A DNA stretch of 63,292 nucleotides from Xanthomonas codiaei (lineage in GTDB: Bacteria > Pseudomonadota > Gammaproteobacteria > Xanthomonadales > Xanthomonadaceae), in the NCBI RefSeq assembly GCF_002939785.1, contig NZ_MDEC01000012.1:1-63292 (forward strand). The letters are read 5' to 3'. A program made the translations under genes and the position numbers. Of the stretch, positions 49,053 through 61,365 are shown one piece after another. Every line of letters begins with the position of its first letter. Positions within the stretch are counted from its first letter, which is position 1. A model generated the notes under the pieces. That model saw only the letters and a program-made list of their open reading frames with translations, did no database searches and was not told where the DNA came from.

Positions 49053-51644
49053 TCAGGCCGCGACGGTCTCCGCAACGCCCTGATACTCCTGGATCTGATC
49101 GAAGTTCATGTAGCGGTAGATCTGCTCGCCACTGGTCTTGATCACGCCCACGTCGGCCATGTACTCCTCCTTGGTCGGAATCCGGCCAAGACGCGAGCAG
49201 ATCGCCGCCAGCTCCGCCGAGCCCAGGTACACATTGGTGTTGCGGCCCAGGCGGTTGGGGAAATTACGCGTGGAGGTGGAGAACACCGTGGCGCCCTCGC
49301 GTGCCTGCGCCTGGTTGCCCATGCACAGCGAGCAGCCGGGCATTTCCATGCGTGCGCCGGCCGCGCCGAAGGTGCCGTAATGGCCTTCCTTGGTCAGCTC
49401 GGAGGCGTCCATCTTGGTCGGCGGTGCCACCCACAACCGGGTCGGGATGTCGCGCTTGCCTTCCAGCAACTTGGCGGCGGCACGGAAGTGACCGATGTTG
49501 GTCATGCACGAACCGATGAACACCTCGTCGATCGCCGCACCGGCCACCTCGGACAGCGTCTTGACGTCGTCCGGGTCGTTCGGGCACGCCACGATCGGCT
49601 CGTGAATGTCGGCCAGGTCGATCTCGATGACCGCGGCGTATTCGGCATCGGCATCGGGCTGCAGCAGCTGCGGGTCGGCCAGCCACTCTTCCATCTTCTT
49701 GATGCGGCGGCCCAGCGTGCGTGCATCGGCATAGCCTTCGGCAATCATCCAGCGCAGCAGGGTGATGTTGCTGGTCAGGTATTCGATGATCGGCGCCTTG
49801 TCCAGGTGCACGGTGCAACCTGCCGCCGAACGCTCGGCCGAGGCGTCGGACAGTTCGAAGGCCTGCTCCACCTTCAGGTTCGGCAGCCCTTCGATTTCCA
49901 GGATGCGGCCGGAGAAGATGTTCTTCTTGCCCTGCTTGGCCACGGTCAGCAGACCGTCCTTGATTGCATACAGCGGGATCGCGTTGACCAGGTCGCGCAA
50001 GGTCACGCCCGGCTGCATCTCACCCTTGAAGCGCACCAGCACGCTCTCGGGCATGTCCAGCGGCATCACGCCGGTGGCGGCGGCGAAGGCCACCAGGCCG
50101 GAGCCGGCCGGGAACGAAATACCGATCGGGAAACGGGTATGCGAGTCGCCGCCGGTGCCCACGGTGTCGGGCAGCAGCATGCGGTTGAGCCAGCTGTGGA
50201 TCACGCCGTCGCCCGGACGCAGCGACACGCCGCCACGGGTGGAGATGAATTCCGGCAGGGTGTGGTGGGTCTTGACGTCCACCGGCTTCGGGTAGGCCGC
50301 GGTGTGGCAGAACGACTGCATCACCAGGTCCGAGGAGAAGCCCAGGCAGGCCAGGTCCTTCAGCTCGTCGCGGGTCATCGGGCCGGTGGTGTCCTGCGAG
50401 CCAACCGAGGTCATCTTCGGTTCGCAATAGGTGCCCGGGCGCATGCCCTGGCCTTCCGGCAGCCCACAGGCGCGGCCGACCATCTTCTGCGCCAGCGAGA
50501 AGCCCTTGCCGGTGTCCGGCGGGTCCATCGGCAGGCGGAACAGGTCCGAGGCCGGCAGGCCCAGGAACTCGCGCGCCTTGGCGGTGAGGCCACGGCCGAC
50601 GATCAACGGAATGCGGCCACCGGCGCGCACTTCGTCGAACAGCACGTCCGACTTCATCGCGAACTCGGCAATCACTTGCCCGTTCTTCAGCGCCTTGCCG
50701 TCGTACGGACGCAGCTCGACCACGTCGCCGTGCTCCATCTGCGACACGTCCAGCTCGATCGGCAACGCGCCGGCGTCTTCCATGGTGTTGTAGAAGATCG
50801 GGGCGATCTTGCTGCCCAGGCACACGCCGCCGAAGCGCTTGTTCGGGATGTACGGAATGTCTTCGCCGGTCCACCACAGCACCGAGTTGGTCGCCGACTT
50901 GCGCGAAGAACCGGTGCCCACCACGTCGCCCACGTAGGCGACCAGGTGGCCCTTGTCCTTGAGATCGGCAATGGCCTGGATCGGGCCGCGCTTGCCGTCT
51001 TCCTCCGGCTCGAACGCCGCGCCGTCGCGCTTGTTCTTCAGCATCGCCAGCGCATGCAGCGGGATGTCCGGGCGGGTGGTGGCATCCGGGGCCGGCGACA
51101 GGTCGTCGGTATTGGTTTCGCCCGGCACCTTGAACACGGTGACGGTCAGGCTCTGCGGCACTTCCGGCTTGCTGGTGAACCACTCGGCGTCGGCCCAGCT
51201 CTGCAGCACGGCCTTGGCGTGCACGTTGCCGGCTTCGGCCTTTTCCTGCACGTCATGGAACGCGTCGAACACCAGCAAGGTGTGCTTGAGCGCCTCGGCG
51301 GCGGTGGCGCCCAGCTCGGCATTGTCCAGCAGGTCGATCAATGGCTGGATGTTGTAGCCGCCCAGCATGGTGCCAAGCAGCTCGGTGGCGCGCGTGGGGC
51401 TGATCAGCGCAGTTTTTTCGGTGCCGAAGGCCACCGCGGCCAGGTACGAGGCCTTGACCTTGGCGGCATCGTCCACGCCGGCCGGCACGCGCTGGCTCAG
51501 CAGCTCGACCAGAAACTCCTCTTCGCCGGCTGGCGGTGCCTTCAACAGCTCGATGACCTCGGCGGTCTGCTGCGCGGTCAGCGGCAGCGGCGGGATACCG
51601 AGCGCGGCGCGCTCTGCAACGTGGTGGCGGTAGGCTTCCAACAT
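49053..51644 (-). CDS. acnB: aconitate hydratase B
   Basis: 863 residues, the usual AcnB length. It converts citrate to isocitrate in the TCA cycle and carries a 4Fe-4S cluster; apo-AcnB can also bind mRNA. The N-terminal HEAT-like domain ([17 protein letters not shown]) identifies AcnB rather than AcnA. Cluster Cys lie in [10 protein letters not shown] (near 713) and [10 protein letters not shown] (near 771 and 774). GGAG seven bases before ATG 51644 sets the start. A VapBC-like pair separates it from acnA, which is divergent. Confidence 0.95.
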   Translation of the reverse strand: MLEAYRHHVAERAALGIPPLPLTAQQTAEVIELLKAPPAGEEEFLVELLSQRVPAGVDDAAKVKASYLAAVAFGTEKTALISPTRATELLGTMLGGYNIQPLIDLLDNAELGATAAEALKHTLLVFDAFHDVQEKAEAGNVHAKAVLQSWADAEWFTSKPEVPQSLTVTVFKVPGETNTDDLSPAPDATTRPDIPLHALAMLKNKRDGAAFEPEEDGKRGPIQAIADLKDKGHLVAYVGDVVGTGSSRKSATNSVLWWTGEDIPYIPNKRFGGVCLGSKIAPIFYNTMEDAGALPIELDVSQMEHGDVVELRPYDGKALKNGQVIAEFAMKSDVLFDEVRAGGRIPLIVGRGLTAKAREFLGLPASDLFRLPMDPPDTGKGFSLAQKMVGRACGLPEGQGMRPGTYCEPKMTSVGSQDTTGPMTRDELKDLACLGFSSDLVMQSFCHTAAYPKPVDVKTHHTLPEFISTRGGVSLRPGDGVIHSWLNRMLLPDTVGTGGDSHTRFPIGISFPAGSGLVAFAAATGVMPLDMPESVLVRFKGEMQPGVTLRDLVNAIPLYAIKDGLLTVAKQGKKNIFSGRILEIEGLPNLKVEQAFELSDASAERSAAGCTVHLDKAPIIEYLTSNITLLRWMIAEGYADARTLGRRIKKMEEWLADPQLLQPDADAEYAAVIEIDLADIHEPIVACPNDPDDVKTLSEVAGAAIDEVFIGSCMTNIGHFRAAAKLLEGKRDIPTRLWVAPPTKMDASELTKEGHYGTFGAAGARMEMPGCSLCMGNQAQAREGATVFSTSTRNFPNRLGRNTNVYLGSAELAAICSRLGRIPTKEEYMADVGVIKTSGEQIYRYMNFDQIQEYQGVAETVAA

Positions 51645-51710
51645 GCGGGTTCTCCAAAAAAGACAGCGGTGAATGTGTAAAAACGTCAGACGTGGATCAG
51701 AAGGCGTGGA

Positions 51711-52121
51711 TCAGGCAACGGGCTTGGGGACGGTGATCTTCAAGCCCTTGAAGTAGTCGCGGAAGAAGCCTTCGTCGCGGGTTATCAACCCGTCGCACTG
51801 GAGCATCGCGTGGGCGCCGATCAGAAAATCCGCCACCACTCGTTCGCGCTTGCCGCCGCGTGCACGGAAGCGCTTGTTCATATGGCCGGCGCGTACCGCC
51901 GCCGCTTCCTGGGTGGCTTCGTAACGCACCCCGATCGAGGCCAGGGTTTCCATCAGGTCGACCTGGGTGTCCAGCATGGCCAGCACCTCGGCCACCACCG
52001 CATCGCAGACCACCACCTCGTCGCGTGCCAGCGCGTCGCCAATGCAGATTTCCGACACTTCGCCATAGACCGGGTCGCCGATCAGGATGTCCAGCAGTAC
52101 CGAAGAATCCAGGGCGATCAT
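51711..52121 (-). CDS. vapC: VapC-like PIN-domain ribonuclease toxin
   Basis: 136 residues. PIN fold with IALDSSVLLDILIGD (first acidic residue), a central Glu (VVAEVLAML) and the C-terminal VVADFLIGAHAML and LITRDEGFFRDYF, which hold the remaining acidic residues of the active site. VapC toxins cleave tRNA or rRNA. The ATG overlaps the antitoxin stop by ATGA, the usual VapBC arrangement. The pair may be active or a domesticated remnant; all key residues look intact. Confidence 0.88.
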   Translation of the reverse strand: MIALDSSVLLDILIGDPVYGEVSEICIGDALARDEVVVCDAVVAEVLAMLDTQVDLMETLASIGVRYEATQEAAAVRAGHMNKRFRARGGKRERVVADFLIGAHAMLQCDGLITRDEGFFRDYFKGLKITVPKPVA

Positions 52122-52366
52122 GGGTCGAACGGGTCCCCGGGCGCGCGGCCGCGAATGGCGCGCATGGCCTCGTCCGTGCTGGTCAGGCCATCGACCAGCT
52201 TGAACTTGCCGCGCACCTTGCGCAGCGCCTCGCTGACATCCTTGCGCAAGATGATGCGCCCACCATCGAGTTCGATCTTGAGCGTGGTGCCCTTGGTCAG
52301 GCCCAGGGCATCGCGCACGGCCTTGGGCAGGGTGATCTGTCCGCGTTCGGCAACGGTGGCTTCCAT
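52118..52366 (-). CDS. vapB: AbrB-type antitoxin of the VapBC pair
   Basis: 82 residues with an N-terminal SpoVT/AbrB swapped-hairpin DNA-binding domain (VAERGQITLPKAVRDALGL) and a C-terminal toxin-binding tail rich in charge (TDEAMRAIRGRAPGDPFDP). It should neutralise the PIN toxin and repress the operon. CTGGAG is seven bases before ATG 52366; upstream ATGs at 52372 and 52390 are poorly spaced. Confidence 0.87.
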   Translation of the reverse strand: MEATVAERGQITLPKAVRDALGLTKGTTLKIELDGGRIILRKDVSEALRKVRGKFKLVDGLTSTDEAMRAIRGRAPGDPFDP

Positions 52367-52513
52367 GAGCATGCTCCAGAAAGTATGCACGCATGATACG
52401 TACTTCGACCGTCGTACTCAAGCCGGCAGATCGTTCCAGACACACCGTACGTACACACTGAATCGCTCAGAATGAGCGCCTACCTAAAGCCCTCGACGCC
52501 ATAGGAGTGACGC

Positions 52514-55282
<2,769 letters not shown>

Positions 55283-55305
55283 TTCCCGTCACCGCGTACT
55301 GGCCC

Positions 55306-55340
55306 CGACATTCCCGCCTGCTGGCGGGAATGTCGTTTTT
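55306..55340 (+). terminator. intrinsic terminator of acnA
   Basis: CGACATTCCCGCC, loop TGCT, GGCGGGAATGTCG, then TTTTT: a textbook rho-independent terminator. Confidence 0.9.
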
Positions 55341-55422
55341 CGGTCCGGCAATGCCTGGCTCTGGAGGGCTGGGCAACGTAGAGGCCGCCGTCTGGCGCAA
55401 CGCCCCCACCCGACTTTCCGGC

Positions 55423-55869
55423 CTAGCGACCTGCCGGCGCCCATTGCGCGTGGTAGAGCCGCCAGTCGCCGTCCTGCAGGCGCCAGCCGGTGGTCAGCTG
55501 GTAGGTCTGGGCCTGCTCGGGCAGCCAGCGGCCGTCGCCCACGGTGAGCAGCGCGGTGAAGCTGGCGGTGGCGGTCGCGCCTTTTAGCTGCACGTCCACC
55601 GGTCCCAGGGTGACGCCGATCTTGCGGTTGCCCAGCAATTGCAGCTGCAGCAGGCGGCGTAGACCGGCCGCATCCAGGCCCTGCTCGCCCACGAAGTCTG
55701 CCGCCACCGGCTGCATCGCCTTGCCGACATCGCGCGCCTCGATCGCGGCCTGCATCTGCGCCACAGCCTGGCGCACCCGCAGCTCCGGCGCCGGGCGTGC
55801 GCACCCGGCAAGCAGCGCCATCCAGGCGAGCACCATCGCCCACCGCCACCAATGAATATTGCCCTGCAT
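55423..55869 (-). CDS. small lipoprotein, NTF2-like
   Basis: 148 residues with a lipoprotein signal (MALLAGC, lipid Cys at residue 23). The mature part is one alpha+beta domain: a helix (LRVRQAVAQMQAAIEARDV), a second helical stretch and four strands ending WRLQDGDWRLYHAQWAPAG, like the SnoaL/NTF2 fold. Probably attached to the inner or outer membrane facing the periplasm. Function unknown. It is transcribed divergently from rpfB. Confidence 0.75.
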   Translation of the reverse strand: MQGNIHWWRWAMVLAWMALLAGCARPAPELRVRQAVAQMQAAIEARDVGKAMQPVAADFVGEQGLDAAGLRRLLQLQLLGNRKIGVTLGPVDVQLKGATATASFTALLTVGDGRWLPEQAQTYQLTTGWRLQDGDWRLYHAQWAPAGR

Positions 55870-55966
55870 CACGCTTCGCCTTTTCCATTCATGACGGTAT
55901 GCTGCCAGCTGTTGCAGCGCCGTGGAACACACCGCGGCGCATCGAGAATACCCTGGAGGGGGGCAG

Positions 55967-57649
55967 ATGAATCAGGCACGTCCTTGGTTGCAAAGTTATC
56001 CGGCCGGCGTAAGTGCCGAGATCGATCTGGAACAGTTCCGCACGGTGGCCGAGGTATTCGCCACCTCCGTCGCGCGCTTTGCCGATCGTCCCGCGTATCA
56101 CAGCTTCGGCAAGACCATCACCTATCGCGAGGCCGACCAGCTGGTCGAACAATTCGCCGCCTACCTGCTGGGCGAGCTGCAATTGAAGAAGGGCGACCGC
56201 GTGGCGCTGATGATGCCCAACTGCCTGCAGTATCCGATCGCCACCTTCGGCGTGCTGCGTGCCGGGCTGACGGTGGTCAACGTCAACCCGCTCTACACCC
56301 CGCGCGAATTGAAGCACCAGCTGATCGACTCCGGCGCCAGCGTGCTGGTTGTCATCGACAACTTCGGGACCACCGTGCAGCAGGTCATCGCCGAGACGCC
56401 GGTCAAGCAGGTGATCACCACCGGCCTGGGCGACATGCTCGGGTTCCCCAAGGGAACGCTGATCAACTTCGTCGTCAAGTACGTCAAGAAACTGGTGCCG
56501 GACTACCGCATCGACGGCGCGATCCGCTTCCGCGAGGCATTGGCGCTTGGCCGCAAACACAGCGTACCCACGCTGCAGATCGAAGCGGACGACATCGCGT
56601 TCCTTCAATACACCGGCGGCACCACCGGCGTGGCCAAGGGCGCGATGCTGACCCACCGCAACCTGGTCGCCAATATGCAGCAGGCGCACCAGTGGCTGTC
56701 CGGCACCGGCAAGATGGAGGAAGGCAAGGAGGTAGTGATCACCGCGTTGCCGCTCTACCACATCTTCGCGTTGACGGCTAACGGCCTGGTCTTCATGAAG
56801 ATCGGCGGCTGCAATCACCTGATCAGCAATCCGCGCGACATGCCGGGCTTCGTCAAGGAACTGAAGAAGACCCGCTTCACCGCGTTTACCGGCGTCAACA
56901 CGCTGTTCAACGGCCTGCTCAACACCCCCGGCTTCGACCAGATCGATTTTTCCTCGCTCAAGATGACCCTGGGCGGCGGCATGGCGGTGCAGCGTTCGGT
57001 GGCCGAGCGCTGGAAAAAGGTCACCGGGCAGACCCTGGTGGAGGCCTATGGCCTGACCGAGACCTCGCCAGCGGCCTGCATCAACCCGATGGATCTAAAG
57101 GACTACAACGGCTCGATCGGCCTGCCGATTCCCTCCACCGATGCCTGCATCAAGGACGACGCCGGCGCCACCCTGCCGATCGGCGAGATCGGCGAGCTGT
57201 GCATCAAGGGCCCACAGGTCATGAAGGGCTATTGGAAAAAGCCCGATGAAACCGCCAAGGTGATGGATGCCGACGGCTGGTTGCATACCGGCGACATCGC
57301 ACGCATGGACGAGCAAGGTTTCGTTTACATCGTCGACCGCAAGAAGGACATGATTCTGGTGTCCGGCTTCAACGTCTACCCGAACGAGATCGAAGACGTG
57401 ATCGCCACCCTGCCCGGCGTACTGGAAGTGGCAGCCGTCGGCGTGCCCGACGAAAAATCCGGTGAACTCGTCAAGGCGGTGATCGTAAAGAAAGACCCTG
57501 CCCTGACCGCCGACGACGTGAAGGCGCATTGCCGCGCCAACCTCACCGGCTACAAGCAGCCCCGGGTGATCGAATTCCGCAAGGAATTGCCCAAGACCAA
57601 CGTCGGCAAGATCCTGCGCCGCGAACTGCGGGACGCGCCGAAGGCGTAG
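55967..57649 (+). CDS. rpfB: long-chain fatty acyl-CoA ligase RpfB
   Basis: 560 residues, the length of Xanthomonas RpfB. It activates free fatty acids to acyl-CoA and in Xanthomonas also turns over the DSF quorum signal. AMP-binding motif [14 protein letters not shown] (near 213), [21 protein letters not shown], and the C-terminal catalytic Lys region [23 protein letters not shown] before ATG 55967 is a strong ribosome site. In described strains rpfF follows directly; here a terminator and foreign toxin-immunity genes follow, so rpfF must be elsewhere or need its own promoter. Confidence 0.93.
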   Translation: MNQARPWLQSYPAGVSAEIDLEQFRTVAEVFATSVARFADRPAYHSFGKTITYREADQLVEQFAAYLLGELQLKKGDRVALMMPNCLQYPIATFGVLRAGLTVVNVNPLYTPRELKHQLIDSGASVLVVIDNFGTTVQQVIAETPVKQVITTGLGDMLGFPKGTLINFVVKYVKKLVPDYRIDGAIRFREALALGRKHSVPTLQIEADDIAFLQYTGGTTGVAKGAMLTHRNLVANMQQAHQWLSGTGKMEEGKEVVITALPLYHIFALTANGLVFMKIGGCNHLISNPRDMPGFVKELKKTRFTAFTGVNTLFNGLLNTPGFDQIDFSSLKMTLGGGMAVQRSVAERWKKVTGQTLVEAYGLTETSPAACINPMDLKDYNGSIGLPIPSTDACIKDDAGATLPIGEIGELCIKGPQVMKGYWKKPDETAKVMDADGWLHTGDIARMDEQGFVYIVDRKKDMILVSGFNVYPNEIEDVIATLPGVLEVAAVGVPDEKSGELVKAVIVKKDPALTADDVKAHCRANLTGYKQPRVIEFRKELPKTNVGKILRRELRDAPKA

Positions 57650-57680
57650 TCGCAAGCACGACCACTACGCGGCGATCCGA

Positions 57681-57710
57681 CGCCCGCAATGCCACCACGC
57701 ATTGCGGGCG
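57681..57710 (+). terminator. terminator of rpfB
   Basis: A perfect 12-bp stem CGCCCGCAATGC/GCATTGCGGGCG with loop CACCAC, then TTTGCATTT, 31 bases after the rpfB stop. Confidence 0.75.
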
Positions 57711-57728
57711 TTTGCATTTCGCGCCGGA

Positions 57729-58073
57729 ATGCCACGGGGATTGACCAAGCGGCAGGCGTTGCCGGATCCGCACGTTCTGACCGACTTAAATGGCCAGCGC
57801 TACTACCGCAACATAGACGATTAGTGGACCAGCCACAGTGCGCCGCCCGATGCCAACCGTGTGCTGGAGCTGGAGCAAACGCGCGCCATGCTGCACCCGG
57901 CGCTCGCCGAGCACGCCCAAGCAATTGCCGCCATCAGGCATTCGCCGCCGTCGCCGCAGGACGTGCAGCGCGAGCAGACGCTGTACCGCTACCGCATCGT
58001 AGGCACGGAGCTGCAGCCGCAGTGGCGCGAAGCGATCGAACTAGCAACACAGCGCGCCCGCGAAGCGGAATGA
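57729..58073 (+). pseudogene. C-terminal remnant of an AHH-toxin family gene
   Basis: The translated frame matches the last 105-110 residues encoded at the right edge of the window: QALPDP, GQRYYRN, PPDANRVLELE and EQTLYRYRIVGTELQP recur in the same order. An in-frame TAG at about 57822 and loss of everything upstream show it is broken. It ends EAIELATQRAREAE then stop, which shows where intact members of this family probably end. It marks the left border of the island, 80 bases after the rpfB stop. Confidence 0.8.
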
Positions 58074-58251
58074 CTCGCAGGCGATGGCGCCATGCAGTTG
58101 CAGCGTGGGCCAAGCGGCCACTATGGCGCCGACAGCCCGGTCGCCCATCTGCAGCGATGTCAGAACATACAATCGCGTATGCTGGCGGCGCCCGCTTGAT
58201 GAAAGCGGATATAGCATTTTTATTATATGCAGGGTTGATCGGAGAACACCC

Positions 58252-58905
58252 ATGAACCAGTCAAATCAAGCGCAAGCGATACATCCGAATGCGCCCAGAA
58301 AAGGCGAGTTCTACATCCTCAGGTCCGACATGCGTGGCGGGGGGCGCGGGCATGGCGTGGAATTCGAGAACGAAGATGCGGTGCCGTTTTCCATTGCTGA
58401 CAGCCTGCCTGGAGAGGACGCAGGCCTGGCTGCACTGAAGGAAACCCCGCGCCTGCGCTACGACAGCCGCATCGGCGATATGCCTAATGACATGCACGAT
58501 GGATTCAAAGGCTACTGGCTAGTCTCCGAACCGCTAAAGCAGCTACTCGAAGCTGCGGACCCGGAAGGCTTTGCCTTCGCGCTATGCGACTTCCGATTGG
58601 AAGACGGTACGCCCGGGGCACCGTACTATCTCTGCGAGGTGGTGCGGATTATCGATGCCATCGACGAGGAGGCGTCCACCGTCAAGGTATTGACCGGATA
58701 TCGAAATGGCAAGTACTACAGCCTTACGGGGGGCGCGGTATTGGCATTCAAGAAGGACGTGATCGGGTCCGCACACGTCTTCCGAACGCCTTATACGGCA
58801 GACGCTTTTTGCGACCGATTTTTGCGCGATACCTTGATCGAGCATGGATTCGGAAAATCTCCAAGGACGCGCGGCGTTCGCGTAATAGACGCATCAGACT
58901 ACTGA
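58252..58905 (+). CDS. Imm11-like immunity protein 1
   Basis: 217 residues, cytosolic alpha+beta. KGYWLVSEPLKQLLEAADPEG, ALCDFRLEDG, YYLCEVVRIIDAIDEE and a C-terminal AHVFRTPYTADAFCDRFLRD pattern resemble the Imm11 (formerly DUF1629) family of polymorphic-toxin immunity proteins. GGAG ten bases before ATG 58252. It is 36 bases before toxin gene 1 and is its likely antidote. The upstream 180 bases and the gene are less GC-rich than the chromosome, suggesting transfer. It is about 40 percent alike in pattern to the second immunity protein (visual estimate). Confidence 0.7.
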   Translation: MNQSNQAQAIHPNAPRKGEFYILRSDMRGGGRGHGVEFENEDAVPFSIADSLPGEDAGLAALKETPRLRYDSRIGDMPNDMHDGFKGYWLVSEPLKQLLEAADPEGFAFALCDFRLEDGTPGAPYYLCEVVRIIDAIDEEASTVKVLTGYRNGKYYSLTGGAVLAFKKDVIGSAHVFRTPYTADAFCDRFLRDTLIEHGFGKSPRTRGVRVIDASDY

Positions 58906-58941
58906 TCTGATCTCTTCCGTGACTGCATGGAGCCGAGGCAT

Positions 58942-60624
58942 ATGCCGACCAGCAATGTCATTCTTCAAAGTCATCATGTCATTGAAAACACCATCTTTCG
59001 AGATCATAGGTTGCTCAAGAAGTTGCTTGAGCATGGACTGATCGACAAGGATGTATCAACTAATCGCATCTACCTTCCAGTTGAGGGCAACTTGGCCGAT
59101 AAGCTTGAAGCTTCGCCCCACCGGGGGAGAACGAGAAGTTCTTATACGGATGGAATCGATGACACCCTGAACGATATCCTTAACTCCCCAGACGGTGACG
59201 CCGCCATGCGCAACGACGCCGCAGCATTGAAGCGCGTCGCCGCCCAGGTCCATGACCTGCAAGACACCCTCAAAGTCGCCCTGATCAACGGCGACATGTT
59301 CGTAACGACCCCGAACCGCTTGACCAAGGCCGAGACCAACGCGCAAAACCGCAGAACCCTCTCCGAGATTGATCAATACCGCACCGCCCACGCCAACCAG
59401 CTGAAGACACTGCGCTCGATGAGCCCTGTCGAATCCGAATGGGCCGCGATTACCCATTCGGAGCAGCGGATCGTCAAGGTCATCGACGCCGCACGGACCG
59501 CCGGCAAAAATCTGGTCGCTGTCCCTGATGAACGCGATGCCGTGATCCGCGAAATCGCTGGACGCGAAGAATTTCGCATGGCCATCGCGCACGCCGAAGA
59601 GGCCGGCCGTGTGAGGTTATCCGAGTCCAATGCGGCGCTGGTCCAGCAGGTCTTGGATGACACGCCGACAACCATCGGCGGTGCTGCGCGCAGCATCCGC
59701 CAAGGCGCAGGCGCCACACCGCAGCCGTCGTACACACCAGTATCGCAACGCGGCTTCGCCACCGCCGAGCTACTGGCAGGCGATCTATCGGCAGGCCAGG
59801 CGCTGCGCACCGCCGGCCTGCTCGCCACCGCCGCCGACGCGGTCGCCTCCGGCCAACGCGCCACGCACTTGCTCGGCCAGGACAACCCGCTGGCCGCGCA
59901 ATCGGAACTGGCACATTTCGCCGGGCGCAATGTCGGTGGCTGGGCCGGGGGCACGGCAGCGGCCTATGCGCTGGGCAGCTCCGGCGCAGGGCCGATGGTG
60001 CTGATCGCCGCCGATGTGTACTTCATGAGCCTGGCCGGCGAAAAAGCCGCCGCGTTGCTCGATAACCGCGCCATCTATACCCAGATCGATAACGCCGGCA
60101 CCAAGTGGTCGTTCAACGGCACTGCCTGGGCGCGCGAGGGCAAGGCCGACACCACTGCCGATGGCGTGGACAACCCCACCGCCACGCCCATCGTGGCCAG
60201 CTACGAGAAAGCACGCGAACTCAATTACCGGGCCACCAATGCTGCTGCCGCACTTTCTCTCAAAGATGTGCCTGCGCCCGTTGATCCGTATCGCCAGCCG
60301 GCCAACGCCACCGACCGCCCCAGCCTGAGCCCTGCCGACTGGCGGCGCGACCCGGCAGACGGGCAATGGCATCGTCTGGTCAAGACCGAGATCTGCGGTG
60401 CCAACGAGCGCGGCAGCTACGTGCAGGAGACCGCATTGCCGCCACGCGCGGCGGAACTGGAGGCGCAGGCGCAGGCCATCATTGCCCGCAACATCGCCAA
60501 CAGTCCCGGCGCGATCGCCGCGCGCTATGAACTGGCCTACCACCGCAGCGGCTGGGCCGCCGTGCAAAGTGAAGACAAACTAGCGAGGGTTTCGCCAGCG
60601 CGGCTCTTAATGTTGCAAAAATAG
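58942..60624 (+). CDS. AHH-type nuclease toxin 1, C-terminally truncated
   Basis: 560 residues. An N-terminal nuclease-like domain (5-75) has His11-His12, Asn41, Leu45-Pro46, His60-x-Gly62 and Tyr68 in the order of the AHH (HNH-like) toxin family. Residues 76-265 are helical and specific to this protein. From about 268 on, the sequence is shared with toxin 2, including a Gly/Ala-rich segment (VGGWAGGTAAAYALGSSG) that may insert in membranes. It departs after YHRSGWAA and ends in 18 unrelated residues, so the last 105 residues of the family are missing. No signal peptide. GGAG before ATG 58942 sets the start. Confidence 0.7.
   Translation: MPTSNVILQSHHVIENTIFRDHRLLKKLLEHGLIDKDVSTNRIYLPVEGNLADKLEASPHRGRTRSSYTDGIDDTLNDILNSPDGDAAMRNDAAALKRVAAQVHDLQDTLKVALINGDMFVTTPNRLTKAETNAQNRRTLSEIDQYRTAHANQLKTLRSMSPVESEWAAITHSEQRIVKVIDAARTAGKNLVAVPDERDAVIREIAGREEFRMAIAHAEEAGRVRLSESNAALVQQVLDDTPTTIGGAARSIRQGAGATPQPSYTPVSQRGFATAELLAGDLSAGQALRTAGLLATAADAVASGQRATHLLGQDNPLAAQSELAHFAGRNVGGWAGGTAAAYALGSSGAGPMVLIAADVYFMSLAGEKAAALLDNRAIYTQIDNAGTKWSFNGTAWAREGKADTTADGVDNPTATPIVASYEKARELNYRATNAAAALSLKDVPAPVDPYRQPANATDRPSLSPADWRRDPADGQWHRLVKTEICGANERGSYVQETALPPRAAELEAQAQAIIARNIANSPGAIAARYELAYHRSGWAAVQSEDKLARVSPARLLMLQK
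59742..60561 (+). repeat. long direct repeat, copy 1 (shared toxin C-terminal region)
   Basis: About 820 bases closely matching 62133-62959, beginning ATCGCAACGCGGCTTCGCC and ending at GGCTGGGCCGCCG. It encodes the common region of both toxins. The second copy has one extra ACCGCC unit near 62220. Confidence 0.9.
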
Positions 60625-60638
60625 CATTTTTTGCTAAC
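60612..60638. terminator. AT-rich hairpin at the end of toxin gene 1
   Basis: GTTGCAAAAAT and ATTTTTTGCTAAC pair around AGC. It overlaps the toxin 1 stop and is unlike the GC-rich hairpins of the core genome. It may be a terminator or a recombination scar. Confidence 0.45.
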
Positions 60639-60674
60639 CATCGAACTAAAGATAAATCAATTGAAGCAACCTCA

Positions 60675-61322
60675 ATGAACAGCAACTTGAATGCCGCGAA
60701 GGGACTTTTCTACATCCTCGATCCGGATATCCGCGGCGGCGGCCCTGGAACCGATGTTGAAATTGCCAACGAAGAAGCCCTTTTGACACCTCCACGCTTG
60801 ATCATTCGGCCCGTGGAAGGCGGATTTCCTACGCTGGCGGAAACGCCGCTTCTGGCTCACGCGCGCAACTCAAAAAGGCGCCCTCGAGATCTCGAAGGGG
60901 GATTTAGTGGCTACTGGCTGGTCTCTGAGCGACTCAAGCGCGCTTTCGAGTCAGTGGACGCCGAGGGCTTTGCATTTGTTCCCTGCGATTACGCATTGCC
61001 AGACGGCTCGAAGGGCCCACAGCATTACCTATGCGACGTGGTTCGGACAATTTTTGCGCTGGACAAATCCAACTCTGAATTTCAGACGCGAATAGCCCGG
61101 GACCACGCGGTGAATCAAGATGTGGAAATGATTACGTTTTCGGGAGGCGCGAAGCTATTCTTCAAGAAAGAATTGATTGGGGATGCCCATGTCTTCAGGA
61201 TGGGAGAGGATCCATCCAGCGTGATCTGTGATCGCACGATGTATGAAGCGATACGAAGCGCGGGAATTGGAGTGAAACCTAGCTCCGATGGCCTGTGGTG
61301 GAAGGACGCCGCCGATTTCTAG
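60675..61322 (+). CDS. Imm11-like immunity protein 2
   Basis: 215 residues related to immunity protein 1: FYILDPDIRGGG, FSGYWLVSERLKRAFES, FVPCDYALPDGS, HYLCDVVRTIFALD and IGDAHVFRM match its conserved blocks, while the C-terminal third differs. It lies 43 bases before toxin gene 2 and is its likely antidote. The composition is AT-rich relative to the chromosome. The divergence between the two immunity proteins, against near-identity of the toxin C-terminal regions, is the pattern expected if each protects against its own N-terminal domain. Confidence 0.7.
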   Translation: MNSNLNAAKGLFYILDPDIRGGGPGTDVEIANEEALLTPPRLIIRPVEGGFPTLAETPLLAHARNSKRRPRDLEGGFSGYWLVSERLKRAFESVDAEGFAFVPCDYALPDGSKGPQHYLCDVVRTIFALDKSNSEFQTRIARDHAVNQDVEMITFSGGAKLFFKKELIGDAHVFRMGEDPSSVICDRTMYEAIRSAGIGVKPSSDGLWWKDAADF

Positions 61323-61365
61323 TGGCTTGCACTCACTGTGATACGCAAACTCGGAATTTTGGACC

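Noticed and set aside
58092..58199. 36-codon frame between the toxin remnant and immunity gene 1
   Set aside because: No ribosome site and no family; probably part of the decayed toxin end.
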